Origin: Deferrisomatales bacterium
GTDB taxonomy: Bacteria; Desulfobacterota; Deferrisomatia; Deferrisomatales; JARGFW01
Reading direction: 5' to 3'
Length of the DNA stretch: 42,818 bases
NCBI GenBank assembly: GCA_029211085.1
Contig: JARGFW010000016.1
Location: 1-42,818, forward strand
The notes beneath the pieces are model-generated. The model was not told the DNA's origin, ran no database searches, and saw only the letters and a list, made by a program, of their open reading frames with translations. Below, piece by piece: positions 16,283 to 23,112 of the stretch (position 1 is the first letter of the stretch; each line of letters begins with the position of its first letter). Position numbers and translations under genes: made by a program.

Positions 16283-17587
16283 ATGCGCAACAACATCGTC
16301 CACATCGGTGCCGGCGAACTTACCTACGAGATCCGCGCGATCGTCAAGATTGCCGAGCAACTCGCCGCCCGAGGCATTCCCGTGCAACTGGAGAACATCG
16401 GCGACCCGGTGGCGAAGGGCGAGCCGGTGCCGGCCTGGATCAAACGGGTGGTTTCAGACCTGACCCTGCAGGATTGCTCCTACGCCTACTGCCCCACCAA
16501 GGGGTTGCTGGAAACCCGCGAGTTCCTGGCCGCCCGGACCAACGGCCGGGGCGGGGCGCAGATCACCGCGGAAGACGTGGTGTTCTTCAACGGCCTGGGG
16601 GACGCGATCCAGAAGGTTTACGGCCTGCTGCGCCGGGAGGCCCGGGTGATCGGCCCGTCGCCCACCTACTCCACCCACTCTTCCGGCGAGGCGGCCCACG
16701 CCGGGCAATCCCCGATCTGCTACCGGCTCGATCCAGACAACCAGTGGTACCCGGATCTCGACGACCTGCGTCTGTCGGTGAAGTACAACCCCGCCATCTC
16801 CGGCATGCTCATCATCAACCCGGACAACCCGACCGGTGCGGTGTACCCGGAAGAGGTGCTGCGGGAGATGATCGACATCGCCCGGGAGTACGACCTGTTC
16901 CTGATCGCCGACGAGATCTACCAGAATCTGGTGTACAACGGGCAGACCACCCGCCCCATCTCCGATCTAGTCGGCGATGTGCCGGCGATCTCGCTCAAGG
17001 GGATCAGCAAGGAACTGCCATGGCCCGGGGCTCGCTGCGGGTGGATGGAAGTGTACAACGCCGGCCGGGATCCGGTGTTCGACCTCTACATCAAGAGCAT
17101 CGTGGACTCCAAGATGGTCGAGGTGTGCTCCACCACCCTGCCCCAGAAGGCGATCCCGTTGATCCTGGGCCACCCCGAGTACCCCGCCCATCTGGAACGG
17201 CGGCGCAAGCGTTACGAGCGTTTCTCAAACCTCGCCTACCAGTTGCTCCGGCCCCTTCCCGGGGTGCGGGTCAACCGCACCAACGGCGCGTTCTACATGA
17301 GCGTGGCGTTTGCCGACGGGTTGCTCTCCCCACACCAGACGTTGCCCATCGACGACCCGGAGGTGCGGGTCATGGTGGAGGGGCTGGTGGGTGCCCCGAA
17401 CACCCCTCTGGACAAGCGCTTCGTGTACTACCTGCTGGCCTCCACCGGGGTCTGCGTGGTGCCCCTGTCTTCGTTCCATACGGCGTTGCGGGGGTTTCGC
17501 ATCACCCTGCTGGAGCCCGATGAGGATCACTTCGTGGAGATCTACCGCACCGTGGGGCGGGCGATGGAGGATTATCTGGCGTCCTGA
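16283..17587 (+). CDS. PLP-dependent class I/II aminotransferase
   Basis: A 434-residue fold-type I aminotransferase. PLP-site residues are visible: NPDNPTG (Asn182), AD-x-x-Y (Asp210, Tyr213) and the Schiff-base lysine Lys243 in SLKGISKELPWPGARCGW with the phosphate-binding Arg251. The C-terminal arginine for the substrate carboxylate is in GFRITLLEP. It should move an amino group between an amino acid and a 2-oxo acid, probably with glutamate/2-oxoglutarate; the substrate is not evident (alanine/aspartate-type is plausible). ATG 16283 follows GGGGAGA and gives the conserved start MRNNIVHIGAGELTYEI. It converges with a glutamate-synthase-like gene whose divergent neighbour is an NrpR-like regulator, so a role in nitrogen metabolism is likely. 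Confidence 0.85.
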   Translation: MRNNIVHIGAGELTYEIRAIVKIAEQLAARGIPVQLENIGDPVAKGEPVPAWIKRVVSDLTLQDCSYAYCPTKGLLETREFLAARTNGRGGAQITAEDVVFFNGLGDAIQKVYGLLRREARVIGPSPTYSTHSSGEAAHAGQSPICYRLDPDNQWYPDLDDLRLSVKYNPAISGMLIINPDNPTGAVYPEEVLREMIDIAREYDLFLIADEIYQNLVYNGQTTRPISDLVGDVPAISLKGISKELPWPGARCGWMEVYNAGRDPVFDLYIKSIVDSKMVEVCSTTLPQKAIPLILGHPEYPAHLERRRKRYERFSNLAYQLLRPLPGVRVNRTNGAFYMSVAFADGLLSPHQTLPIDDPEVRVMVEGLVGAPNTPLDKRFVYYLLASTGVCVVPLSSFHTALRGFRITLLEPDEDHFVEIYRTVGRAMEDYLAS

Positions 17588-17693
17588 GGACGGCCGGGCG
17601 GGGCGAGGCAGGCAACAGGTCGCAGCAGGTGACACGGCTCGACGGGGGGGCCGAACCGCGGGAATGGTGAGCCAGTTGCAACCGGTGGCAACC

Positions 17694-17720
17694 CCGCCGT
17701 GAAGGCTGCCGGCACGGCGG
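17694..17720. terminator. Hairpin between convergent genes
   Basis: CCGCCGTG (17694-17701) pairs with CACGGCGG (17713-17720), with an 11-base loop. It sits 107 bases after the aminotransferase stop and just downstream of the 65-aa gene on the opposite strand, so it could serve both. There is no T-run, hence moderate confidence. Confidence 0.4.
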
Positions 17721-17725
17721 TCGGA

Positions 17726-17923
17726 TCAGACCGGTATGCCGTAGTCCGGGGGCTCTCGGTCGATCTCCCTGTCCCGAAACGGCTGCGCCTCTTCCTCGGT
17801 GGCCTTTACCAGACGAAGGCCCGGGGCCACGGCCTTGACCACGCCGTGCTTCACCACCACGTGGCGGGGGCCGCCTTCCAGGTTGTACTGCGCTCTCTCC
17901 TCGGTCCTGTTGTGGTCGTCCAT
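17726..17923 (-). CDS. 65-residue protein of unknown function downstream of the glutamate-synthase-like gene
   Basis: A hydrophilic, charged 65-residue protein (MDDHNRTEERAQYNLEGG start, PPDYGIPV end). No membrane segment, cysteine or known motif. The ATG at 17923 has a strong AGGAGG 7 bases upstream, which makes it a real gene despite its size; a longer frame in the same register runs into the upstream gene and is not credible. The central part (PRHVVVKHGVVKAVAPGLRLV) could form a small beta-sheet. It lies 119 bases after the glutamate-synthase-like stop, with a hairpin between, so it may be a regulated second gene of that operon. Its function is unknown; a small subunit or activity modulator is one possibility. 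Confidence 0.65.
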   Translation of the reverse strand: MDDHNRTEERAQYNLEGGPRHVVVKHGVVKAVAPGLRLVKATEEEAQPFRDREIDREPPDYGIPV

Positions 17924-17993
17924 CGGGGTGCCTCCTGGTGCGACGTCGGCGACGTGGCCTGCAATGGGGGGCGTGGGGCGGCCCCGGGGTGAC

Positions 17994-18023
17994 CCCGGAC
18001 CGAGGCATCCGCCCCGGTCCGGG
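17994..18023 (-). terminator. Hairpin after the glutamate-synthase-like gene
   Basis: CCCGGACC (17994-18001) pairs with GGTCCGGG (18016-18023), with a 14-base loop, 20-49 bases after the stop codon of the upstream gene. It lacks a T-run, so it may be a partial terminator or an mRNA 3'-end stabiliser that sets the expression of the following 65-aa gene. Confidence 0.4.
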
Positions 18024-18042
18024 ATCCGTCTGGGACTCGTCG

Positions 18043-19683
18043 TCAGCCCTTGAGGATCGCCAGGGCCTTCTCGTTGAGCGCGTCGGTCATGTAGGAGATC
18101 CCGGTGATCGCCTCGGTCTCCCGGTTGGCGCTCATGAGGTCGTCGCGGCAGATGCTCGCCAGATCGAACTTGCGCGCCCCGGCCATGAACTGCTGCAGGC
18201 CGCAGGCCAGCTTGTCGGCGTAACCGTACATGGCCACGGCGCCGAACGGCACGTCGTCCATCGCGTCGGCCCCCACCTTGTTCTTGACGGCCTCCCAGCC
18301 GGAGAAGATCTCTTCCGGGTAGGTGCCGACGGTCTTCACCGAGGTGGGCAGGGCTTCCCAGTGTCCGCTGAGCTCGGCGCGCCTCTCGGGCTTGAACACC
18401 CCCTCGATGTTGCTGCCCAGGTAGCCGGGGATCATCGGCGCGCGGCCCATGCACACCAGCTTGGTGTACGGCGCGCACAGGGCCAGGGCCTTGAAAATAT
18501 GGTCCTCGCGGGCAAAGCCGCCGGCCAGGGCGATGTCGGGCACCTTGATCCCGTTCTCCTCGAGCAGCTTGCAGTATTCGTAGGTTTTGGCGTGCAACTC
18601 CAAGGAAGGCACGCCCCAGTGCTGCATCATGTTCCAGGGGCTCATGCCCGTGCCGCCCCCAGCCCCGTCCACGGTGAGCAGATCCAGGCCGCAGTCCGCC
18701 GTGTAGCGGATCGCCATGGCCAGGGCCTCCATGCCGTAGGCGCCGGTCTTCAGGGAGATGCGCTTGTAGCCCAGTTTGCGCAGGTAGCCCACTGCCTCCT
18801 TGAAGCCCTTCTCCACGCCGTCGCTGTCGTCGATGTCCGTGGCTCCCAGGCGGCTGTGCCGGGCGAAGGAGCGGATCGCCCGGTGCTTGAACGCCTGCTG
18901 CACCGTGGGGTCATAGGGGTCCGGGTCGACCACGTAGCCGCGGTCCTTGAGGAACTGGGCGTACTCCAGGTCGGTGACCTGGATCTCGCCGCCGATGTCC
19001 TTGGCGCCCTGGCCCCACTTGAGCTCGATGATCACCTTGTCGCCGTATTTGTCCACGATGTACTCGGCCACCCCGTTGCGGGTATCCTCGACGTTCATCT
19101 GCACGATCACCGCGCCGTAACCGTCGTAGTAGCGCAGGAACATGTCGATGCGGCGGTCCAACTCGGGGGCAGAGATGATGCGCCCCTTCTCCAGCTTGGA
19201 CTCCTTGTCCACCCCCACCACGTTCTCGCCGATGACGATCGGGAAGCCGCACAGGGCCGCACCCACCGCGAAACTGTTCCAGTACTTGGCGGCGATGAAG
19301 GTCGAGCCCAGGGCTCCGGTCATCATCGGGACGCGGCACTTGGTCTTGATCTCCCCGCCGAAGGAGGTCTGGATGTCGACGTTGGGGAACACGCAGTCGT
19401 CCGGATCCTTGCTCAGCCCCGCGGGAAGACCCTTGGAACCGTAGGCGTACCCTTGGATGCGCAGGGCGTGGTATCCGGCGCCCACGGCCGAGATGTGGCT
19501 CGCCCCCGAGGTGATGTTGCCGAAGTTGCGCGGGTAGAGGAGCTTGCGACCCACCAGGGAGGACAGCCAGGTCTCGCACTTGCCCTTGCAGTCGCTCATG
19601 CACAGGGTGCAGAGGCCCGACTCGCAGGGGTTGCCGCGGTTCACTGTACCCAGTGCGTCGTTTTGCTTCGGCCAGTCAAACAT
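18043..19683 (-). CDS. FMN-binding glutamate-synthase-like protein
   Basis: A 546-residue protein corresponding to the synthase (TIM-barrel, FMN) region of glutamate synthase, without the glutaminase domain. Barrel and FMN motifs are clear: ELKWGQGAKDIGGEI, SLKTGAYGMEALAMAIRYTA and GLDLLTVDGAGGGTGMSPWN. The cysteines that bind the 3Fe-4S cluster in normal GltB (after the conserved 'GRA' turn) are absent; here the sequence reads MGRAPMIPGYLGSNIEG. Instead, the N-terminus has five cysteines (20, 25, 28, 32, 36: CESGLCTLCMSDCKGKC) that could bind an FeS cluster. Ammonia-dependent glutamate synthesis or another FMN reaction is possible. ATG 19683 has GAGGAG upstream. It diverges from an NrpR-like regulator with paired palindromes between them. 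Confidence 0.8.
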   Translation of the reverse strand: MFDWPKQNDALGTVNRGNPCESGLCTLCMSDCKGKCETWLSSLVGRKLLYPRNFGNITSGASHISAVGAGYHALRIQGYAYGSKGLPAGLSKDPDDCVFPNVDIQTSFGGEIKTKCRVPMMTGALGSTFIAAKYWNSFAVGAALCGFPIVIGENVVGVDKESKLEKGRIISAPELDRRIDMFLRYYDGYGAVIVQMNVEDTRNGVAEYIVDKYGDKVIIELKWGQGAKDIGGEIQVTDLEYAQFLKDRGYVVDPDPYDPTVQQAFKHRAIRSFARHSRLGATDIDDSDGVEKGFKEAVGYLRKLGYKRISLKTGAYGMEALAMAIRYTADCGLDLLTVDGAGGGTGMSPWNMMQHWGVPSLELHAKTYEYCKLLEENGIKVPDIALAGGFAREDHIFKALALCAPYTKLVCMGRAPMIPGYLGSNIEGVFKPERRAELSGHWEALPTSVKTVGTYPEEIFSGWEAVKNKVGADAMDDVPFGAVAMYGYADKLACGLQQFMAGARKFDLASICRDDLMSANRETEAITGISYMTDALNEKALAILKG

Positions 19684-19723
19684 GGTTGTCTCCTCTTGGG
19701 TGATGGGGCAGCGCCGGAGTAAA

Positions 19724-19739
19724 CGGCAGTTGGTTGCCG
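19724..19739. promoter_or_regulatory. Degenerate third copy of the CGGCAG/CTGCCG element
   Basis: CGGCA (19724-19728) and TGCCG (19735-19739), flanking GTTGGT. It resembles the two palindromes at 19817 and 19859 but has a longer centre. It would lie in the 5' leader of the glutamate-synthase-like gene, about 40 bases before its start codon, a position suited to repression if it is real. Confidence 0.35.
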
Positions 19740-19751
19740 ATCTGTGAAAAG

Positions 19752-19781
19752 ATAGTTGTTGCCACACGAACCCCAGGTCAA
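19752..19781 (-). promoter_or_regulatory. Possible promoter of the glutamate-synthase-like gene
   Basis: On the minus strand TTGACC (19781-19776) and AACTAT (19757-19752) are 18 bases apart, which would start transcription near 19745 and leave a leader of about 60 nt. Immediately upstream is an AT-rich palindrome AAAATA-N6-TATTTT (19783-19800) that could be an UP-like element or a second operator. Confidence 0.35.
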
Positions 19782-19816
19782 CAAAATACCCCAATATTTT
19801 ATTGAGGAAACCCGGG

Positions 19817-19832
19817 TCGGCAGAACTGCCGC
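19817..19832. promoter_or_regulatory. Putative operator, copy 1
   Basis: TCGGCAGAACTGCCGC, whose core CGGCAG-AA-CTGCCG is an inverted repeat with 6-bp arms. The same 16-mer occurs once more, as its exact reverse complement, at 19859-19874. The two centres are 42 bp apart, close to four DNA turns, so two dimers would sit on the same face. Location between a regulator and its divergent target suggests an operator for the NrpR-like protein. Confidence 0.6.
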
Positions 19833-19858
19833 AGGACGGCGGGGTTGGTCCTTGTGAC

Positions 19859-19874
19859 GCGGCAGTTCTGCCGA
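19859..19874. promoter_or_regulatory. Putative operator, copy 2
   Basis: GCGGCAGTTCTGCCGA, the exact reverse complement of copy 1. It lies 46 bases upstream of the NrpR-like start codon, where its promoter is expected, so occupancy could autoregulate the regulator while copy 1 lies nearer the promoter of the divergent gene. Confidence 0.6.
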
Positions 19875-19919
19875 TCAAGAGCCTCCCGGGAATAGCGCGT
19901 GGGCAGGGGGTGTCGCGTC

Positions 19920-20939
19920 ATGAACAGTAAACGGGGTCGCAAACGCACGGCGATTCTGGAGGTGCTGCGCACCGAGCAGGAGCCCGTCTCCAGCGCGATG
20001 ATCAGCGCCGAGCTCATGGCCCGAGGCGTCGAGGCCAGCGAGCGCACGGTGCGCGAGTACCTGTCCCAGTTGCGCGGCGAGGGACTCAGCGTGGCGGTGG
20101 GCAAGAGGGGACACCGGGTGACGGCGGAGGGGCTGGCGGAACTCGACGCCGCCACCCTGCTGTACCGGGTGGGGTTCCTGTCGGCGAAGATCGACGAGAT
20201 GACCTACCGGATGGACTTCGACCTGAACAGCCGCCGCGGCACCGTGGTGGTGAACACCAGTTTGGTGCCCGCCGACCAGTTGGCCCAGGGTGTGGAGCGG
20301 ATCTGCCGGGTGTTCGAGAAGGGCTACGCCATGGGAACCCTGATGGCACTGTTGTCCCCGGGGGAGAAGCTGGGGCAGCTCGAGGTCCCCGCCGGGCAGT
20401 TGGGGTTCTGTACCGTATGTTCCATCACTTTAAACGGGGTGCTCCTGAAATACGGCATCCCCACGCGCTCCCGGTTCGGGGGGTTGCTGGAACTCGTGGG
20501 GGGCCGCGCCACCCGTTTCGTGGAGCTGATCACCTACGACGGGACCAGCATCGACCCCCTGGAGGTGTTCATCCGCAGCGGTATGACCAACTACACCGGC
20601 GCCATCACCGATGGCAACGGCCGCATCGGCGCCAGCTTTCGCGAGGTGCCGGCGGACAGCCGCCGCCGGGTGGTGGCCCTGGCCGCCGAACTGGACGCCA
20701 TCGGCCTGGGGGCGTTCCTGAAGATCGGCCACTCCGGCCAACCCCTGTTCAACATCCCCGTGGGGGAAGGCCACGCCGGTGCTGTGGTGATCGGCGGCCT
20801 CAACCCCATCTCCATCCTGGAGGAGATGGGCTACCGCATCGAGTCGCGTGCCATGTCCGGGCTGCTGGAGTACGGACGCCTGTTTCCCTACGCCGAGTTT
20901 CCCGAACGGCTTGCCGCTGTGACCGCTGTCGGCGGCTGA
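19920..20939 (+). CDS. NrpR-domain (DUF128) transcriptional regulator with winged helix
   Basis: A 339-residue regulator. Residues about 8-75 form a winged-helix DNA-binding domain (AILEVLRTEQEPVSSAMISA, ERTVREYLSQLRGEGL, then the GKRGHRVT wing). The rest is one NrpR/DUF128 domain, recognisable from VNTSLVPADQLAQG, GFCTVCSITLNGVLLKYGIP, GGLLELVGG and LTYDGTS-like ITYDGTSIDPLEVFI, ending with GAVVIGGLNPISILEE. In methanogens NrpR represses nitrogen-assimilation genes and is released by 2-oxoglutarate. Archaeal proteins may carry two such domains; this one has one. Most studied NrpR proteins are archaeal, so a bacterial copy is notable. It is divergent from the glutamate-synthase-like gene. AGGGGGT about 9 bases upstream supports ATG 19920. 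Confidence 0.85.
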   Translation: MNSKRGRKRTAILEVLRTEQEPVSSAMISAELMARGVEASERTVREYLSQLRGEGLSVAVGKRGHRVTAEGLAELDAATLLYRVGFLSAKIDEMTYRMDFDLNSRRGTVVVNTSLVPADQLAQGVERICRVFEKGYAMGTLMALLSPGEKLGQLEVPAGQLGFCTVCSITLNGVLLKYGIPTRSRFGGLLELVGGRATRFVELITYDGTSIDPLEVFIRSGMTNYTGAITDGNGRIGASFREVPADSRRRVVALAAELDAIGLGAFLKIGHSGQPLFNIPVGEGHAGAVVIGGLNPISILEEMGYRIESRAMSGLLEYGRLFPYAEFPERLAAVTAVGG

Positions 20940-21050
20940 GTGCAACGGGCATTCTCGGGGCAGCACGACGGTCCCATCGGGCCCTGTTTGCCGAGTGGTA
21001 GGGCGGATGTGCCCCTGCCATACCTCTCACACCCAGTGCCGCCACAACAT

Positions 21051-21080
21051 TTGACGGACCAGGGACGGGAGTGGTACACG
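21051..21080 (+). promoter_or_regulatory. Likely promoter of the TetR-RND operon
   Basis: TTGACG (21051-21056) and TACACG (21075-21080) with an 18-base spacer. The predicted start near 21087 coincides with a palindrome that would let the TetR protein block its own promoter. Confidence 0.45.
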
Positions 21081-21086
21081 GTCGAG

Positions 21087-21102
21087 CCGAGTATCCACTC
21101 GG
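21087..21102. promoter_or_regulatory. Putative TetR operator
   Basis: CCGAGT-ATCC-ACTCGG, a 16-bp inverted repeat with perfect 6-bp arms, 40 bases upstream of the TetR-family start codon and right after the predicted -10 box. TetR-family dimers typically bind short palindromes next to their own gene. Confidence 0.55.
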
Positions 21103-21141
21103 TTTTGACTTCCCCTGGAGCCCGGAGGCTGGAGGTTGCCC

Positions 21142-21711
21142 ATGACCCGGCGACAGGCACTGCTGCGCCACGCCGCCGAGCTGTTTGCTGCCCGGGGGTA
21201 TGCGGCCACCCCCACCGCGGAGATCGCGAGCCAGGCGGAGGTGGCCGAGGGCACCCTGTTCCATCACTTCAAGACCAAGGACGCGATGCTTCTGGAAATC
21301 CTGTCGGGTGTCTTCGATCGGCACTTCCAGCAGGCCAGGTCCCGGATCGAAGACGCGCCCACGGGGCTCTGGGCGTTGGAAGCACTCGTCGAGTTTCACT
21401 TCTCGTTCGCCCGGGACCACCGCGACGAGATGCTCTTGGCGGTGCGGGATTTTCCCTACCATCTGGTGGCGCCCGGCTCGGACGGGCACACCGAACTCAT
21501 GCCCAAGATCCGCCGCCACCTGGGGTTGTTCGTCGGCTGCCTCGAACAGGGTATCGCCGACGGCTCGATCCGCCTGGTGCCGGTAGCCGAGACCGCCCAT
21601 TTGCTGCGGAGCCTGGTGATCGGGACCACCCGAGTTACCCTCCTGGGCCCCTTGGACGCCCCCGACATGACCCGGGCCGCCGTGGAACTCTGCCGTCGTG
21701 GCCTTAGCTGA
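21142..21711 (+). CDS. TetR-family transcriptional repressor
   Basis: A 189-residue regulator with the N-terminal TetR helix-turn-helix (residues about 3-50: RRQALLRHAAELFAARGY, IASQAEVAEGTLFHHFKTKD) and a helical ligand-binding C-terminal domain. ATG 21142 is preceded by GGCTGGAGG. It heads the efflux cluster and lies 93 bases before the membrane-fusion gene, with a palindrome in front of itself but none clearly in the 93-base gap. Autoregulated co-transcription with the pump is therefore the simplest model, with the inducer being a pump substrate. Confidence 0.88.
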   Translation: MTRRQALLRHAAELFAARGYAATPTAEIASQAEVAEGTLFHHFKTKDAMLLEILSGVFDRHFQQARSRIEDAPTGLWALEALVEFHFSFARDHRDEMLLAVRDFPYHLVAPGSDGHTELMPKIRRHLGLFVGCLEQGIADGSIRLVPVAETAHLLRSLVIGTTRVTLLGPLDAPDMTRAAVELCRRGLS

Positions 21712-21804
21712 CCGGACACCGCCGCCCAGGTCGCGACGCGCCCGGATCCCGGATCTGTACTCCCCTTCAGAGATGCTCTTCTCCCTTCTTCGGAGCCATG
21801 CCTC

Positions 21805-23109
21805 ATGACACGTTCTGGTCTTCATCTTCTCATCCTGTCGCTTCTCTGCACGGCCTGTCTCGTCGCGCCCCGGGTGGGGCTGGCGGCTCCCGAGGGCCCC
21901 GGGGGACCGCCGCCCACGGTGGTGGTGGACACGGTCACCGAGACCGACGTGGTGCCCGCCTCGGAGTACGTGGGCCACGTGGAGGCGATCCAGGCGGTGG
22001 ATCTGTACGCCCAGGTGGTGGGGACCATCCAGCAGGTCCACTTCGAAGAGGGGCAGTTGGTGAAAGAAGGTGTCCTGCTCTTCACCATCGAGCCGGCGTC
22101 CTACCAGGCCAAGGTGGATGCGGCAGCGGCAGCTTTGGCCCAGGCCCGGGCGAGCCGGGAGGGTGCCCAAGCCGACCTGGACGCCGCCCGTTCGGCGGTG
22201 GAGGCGGCCGCGGCGGATCGCAACGCGGCCGAGGCGGCGGCGGACCTCGCCGACAAGTACCTGGCGCGCATGCGTTCGGTGGACAAACGCAGCATCGTGC
22301 AGGCGGACCTGGAAACCGCGGAGAGCAAACTGCTCCAGGCCCAGGCCCGGGTCGCCCAGGCGGTGGCCCTGATCCACCAGCGGGAATCCCAGGTGCTCCA
22401 GGGCCAGGCCCAGCTGACCCTGGGGGACGCGCGCATTTTGCAGGCCCAAGCCGATCTGGACCTGGCCCGGATCCAGCGGGGCTACACCGAGATCCGCTCG
22501 CCGATCACCGGCGTCATCGGCAAGGCGGCGTCCACCCGGGGCAACTACGTGGGCCCCGCCACGGGCCCCCTGGCCCGTATCGTCCAGATGGAGCCGATCC
22601 GGGTGGTCTACTCGATCAGCGAAAACGATGTCATCGCGGTGCAGCAGGCCCAGACCGCGGCCGGCGCTCCCCAGACCCGTCTGCTGGCCCCGCGGCTGCG
22701 CATGGCCGACGGCCGGCTGTTCGCCGGCAGCGGCCAGGTCTCCTTCGTGGACAACCAGGTGGACCCGGCCACCGGCACCATCGCGGTGCGGGCGCGCTTC
22801 CAGAACCCCGAGCGCCTGCTCATCCCGGGCCAGTACGTAACCGTGCTGGTCAAGGCTTCTGCCCCCAGGCTCATGCCGGTGGTGCCCCAGGCCGCGGTGC
22901 TGGTCAACCAGGACGGGCGCTATGTGCTCACCGTGGATGGCGAGGGCCGGGCCGTCTCCCGCCCCATCACCGTCGGCCCGGCGGTCGGTACCGGTTGGGC
23001 GGTGGAGTCGGGCGTGAGCGTCGGCGAGCAGATCATCGTCGGGGGCATCCAGAAGGTGCGCCCGGGCCAACCGGTGAGCCCCACGCCCGCCCAGTCCCAG
23101 GGGAGGTAG
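21805..23109 (+). CDS. RND efflux periplasmic adaptor (membrane-fusion protein)
   Basis: A 434-residue AcrA/MexA-type adaptor that bridges the inner-membrane pump and the outer-membrane channel. The signal peptide (LLILSLLCTACLVAPRVGLA) is followed by the first lipoyl half (VDLYAQVVGTIQQVHFEEGQLVKEG). A long alpha-helical hairpin, very Ala/Gln-rich (about 100-225), is longer than in AcrA. The second lipoyl half and beta-barrel follow (YTEIRSPITGVIGKA, GNYVG). The 'CTAC' sequence is a poor lipobox, so cleavage by signal peptidase I is more likely. The RND gene follows after 3 bases. Confidence 0.92.
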   Translation: MTRSGLHLLILSLLCTACLVAPRVGLAAPEGPGGPPPTVVVDTVTETDVVPASEYVGHVEAIQAVDLYAQVVGTIQQVHFEEGQLVKEGVLLFTIEPASYQAKVDAAAAALAQARASREGAQADLDAARSAVEAAAADRNAAEAAADLADKYLARMRSVDKRSIVQADLETAESKLLQAQARVAQAVALIHQRESQVLQGQAQLTLGDARILQAQADLDLARIQRGYTEIRSPITGVIGKAASTRGNYVGPATGPLARIVQMEPIRVVYSISENDVIAVQQAQTAAGAPQTRLLAPRLRMADGRLFAGSGQVSFVDNQVDPATGTIAVRARFQNPERLLIPGQYVTVLVKASAPRLMPVVPQAAVLVNQDGRYVLTVDGEGRAVSRPITVGPAVGTGWAVESGVSVGEQIIVGGIQKVRPGQPVSPTPAQSQGR

Positions 23110-23112
23110 TCG

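Noticed and set aside
17924-18478. 250-residue frame ending in the 65-aa gene
   Set aside because: The upstream part is antiparallel-frame shadow of the glutamate-synthase-like gene on the same strand. The strong AGGAGG before ATG 17923 marks the true gene.
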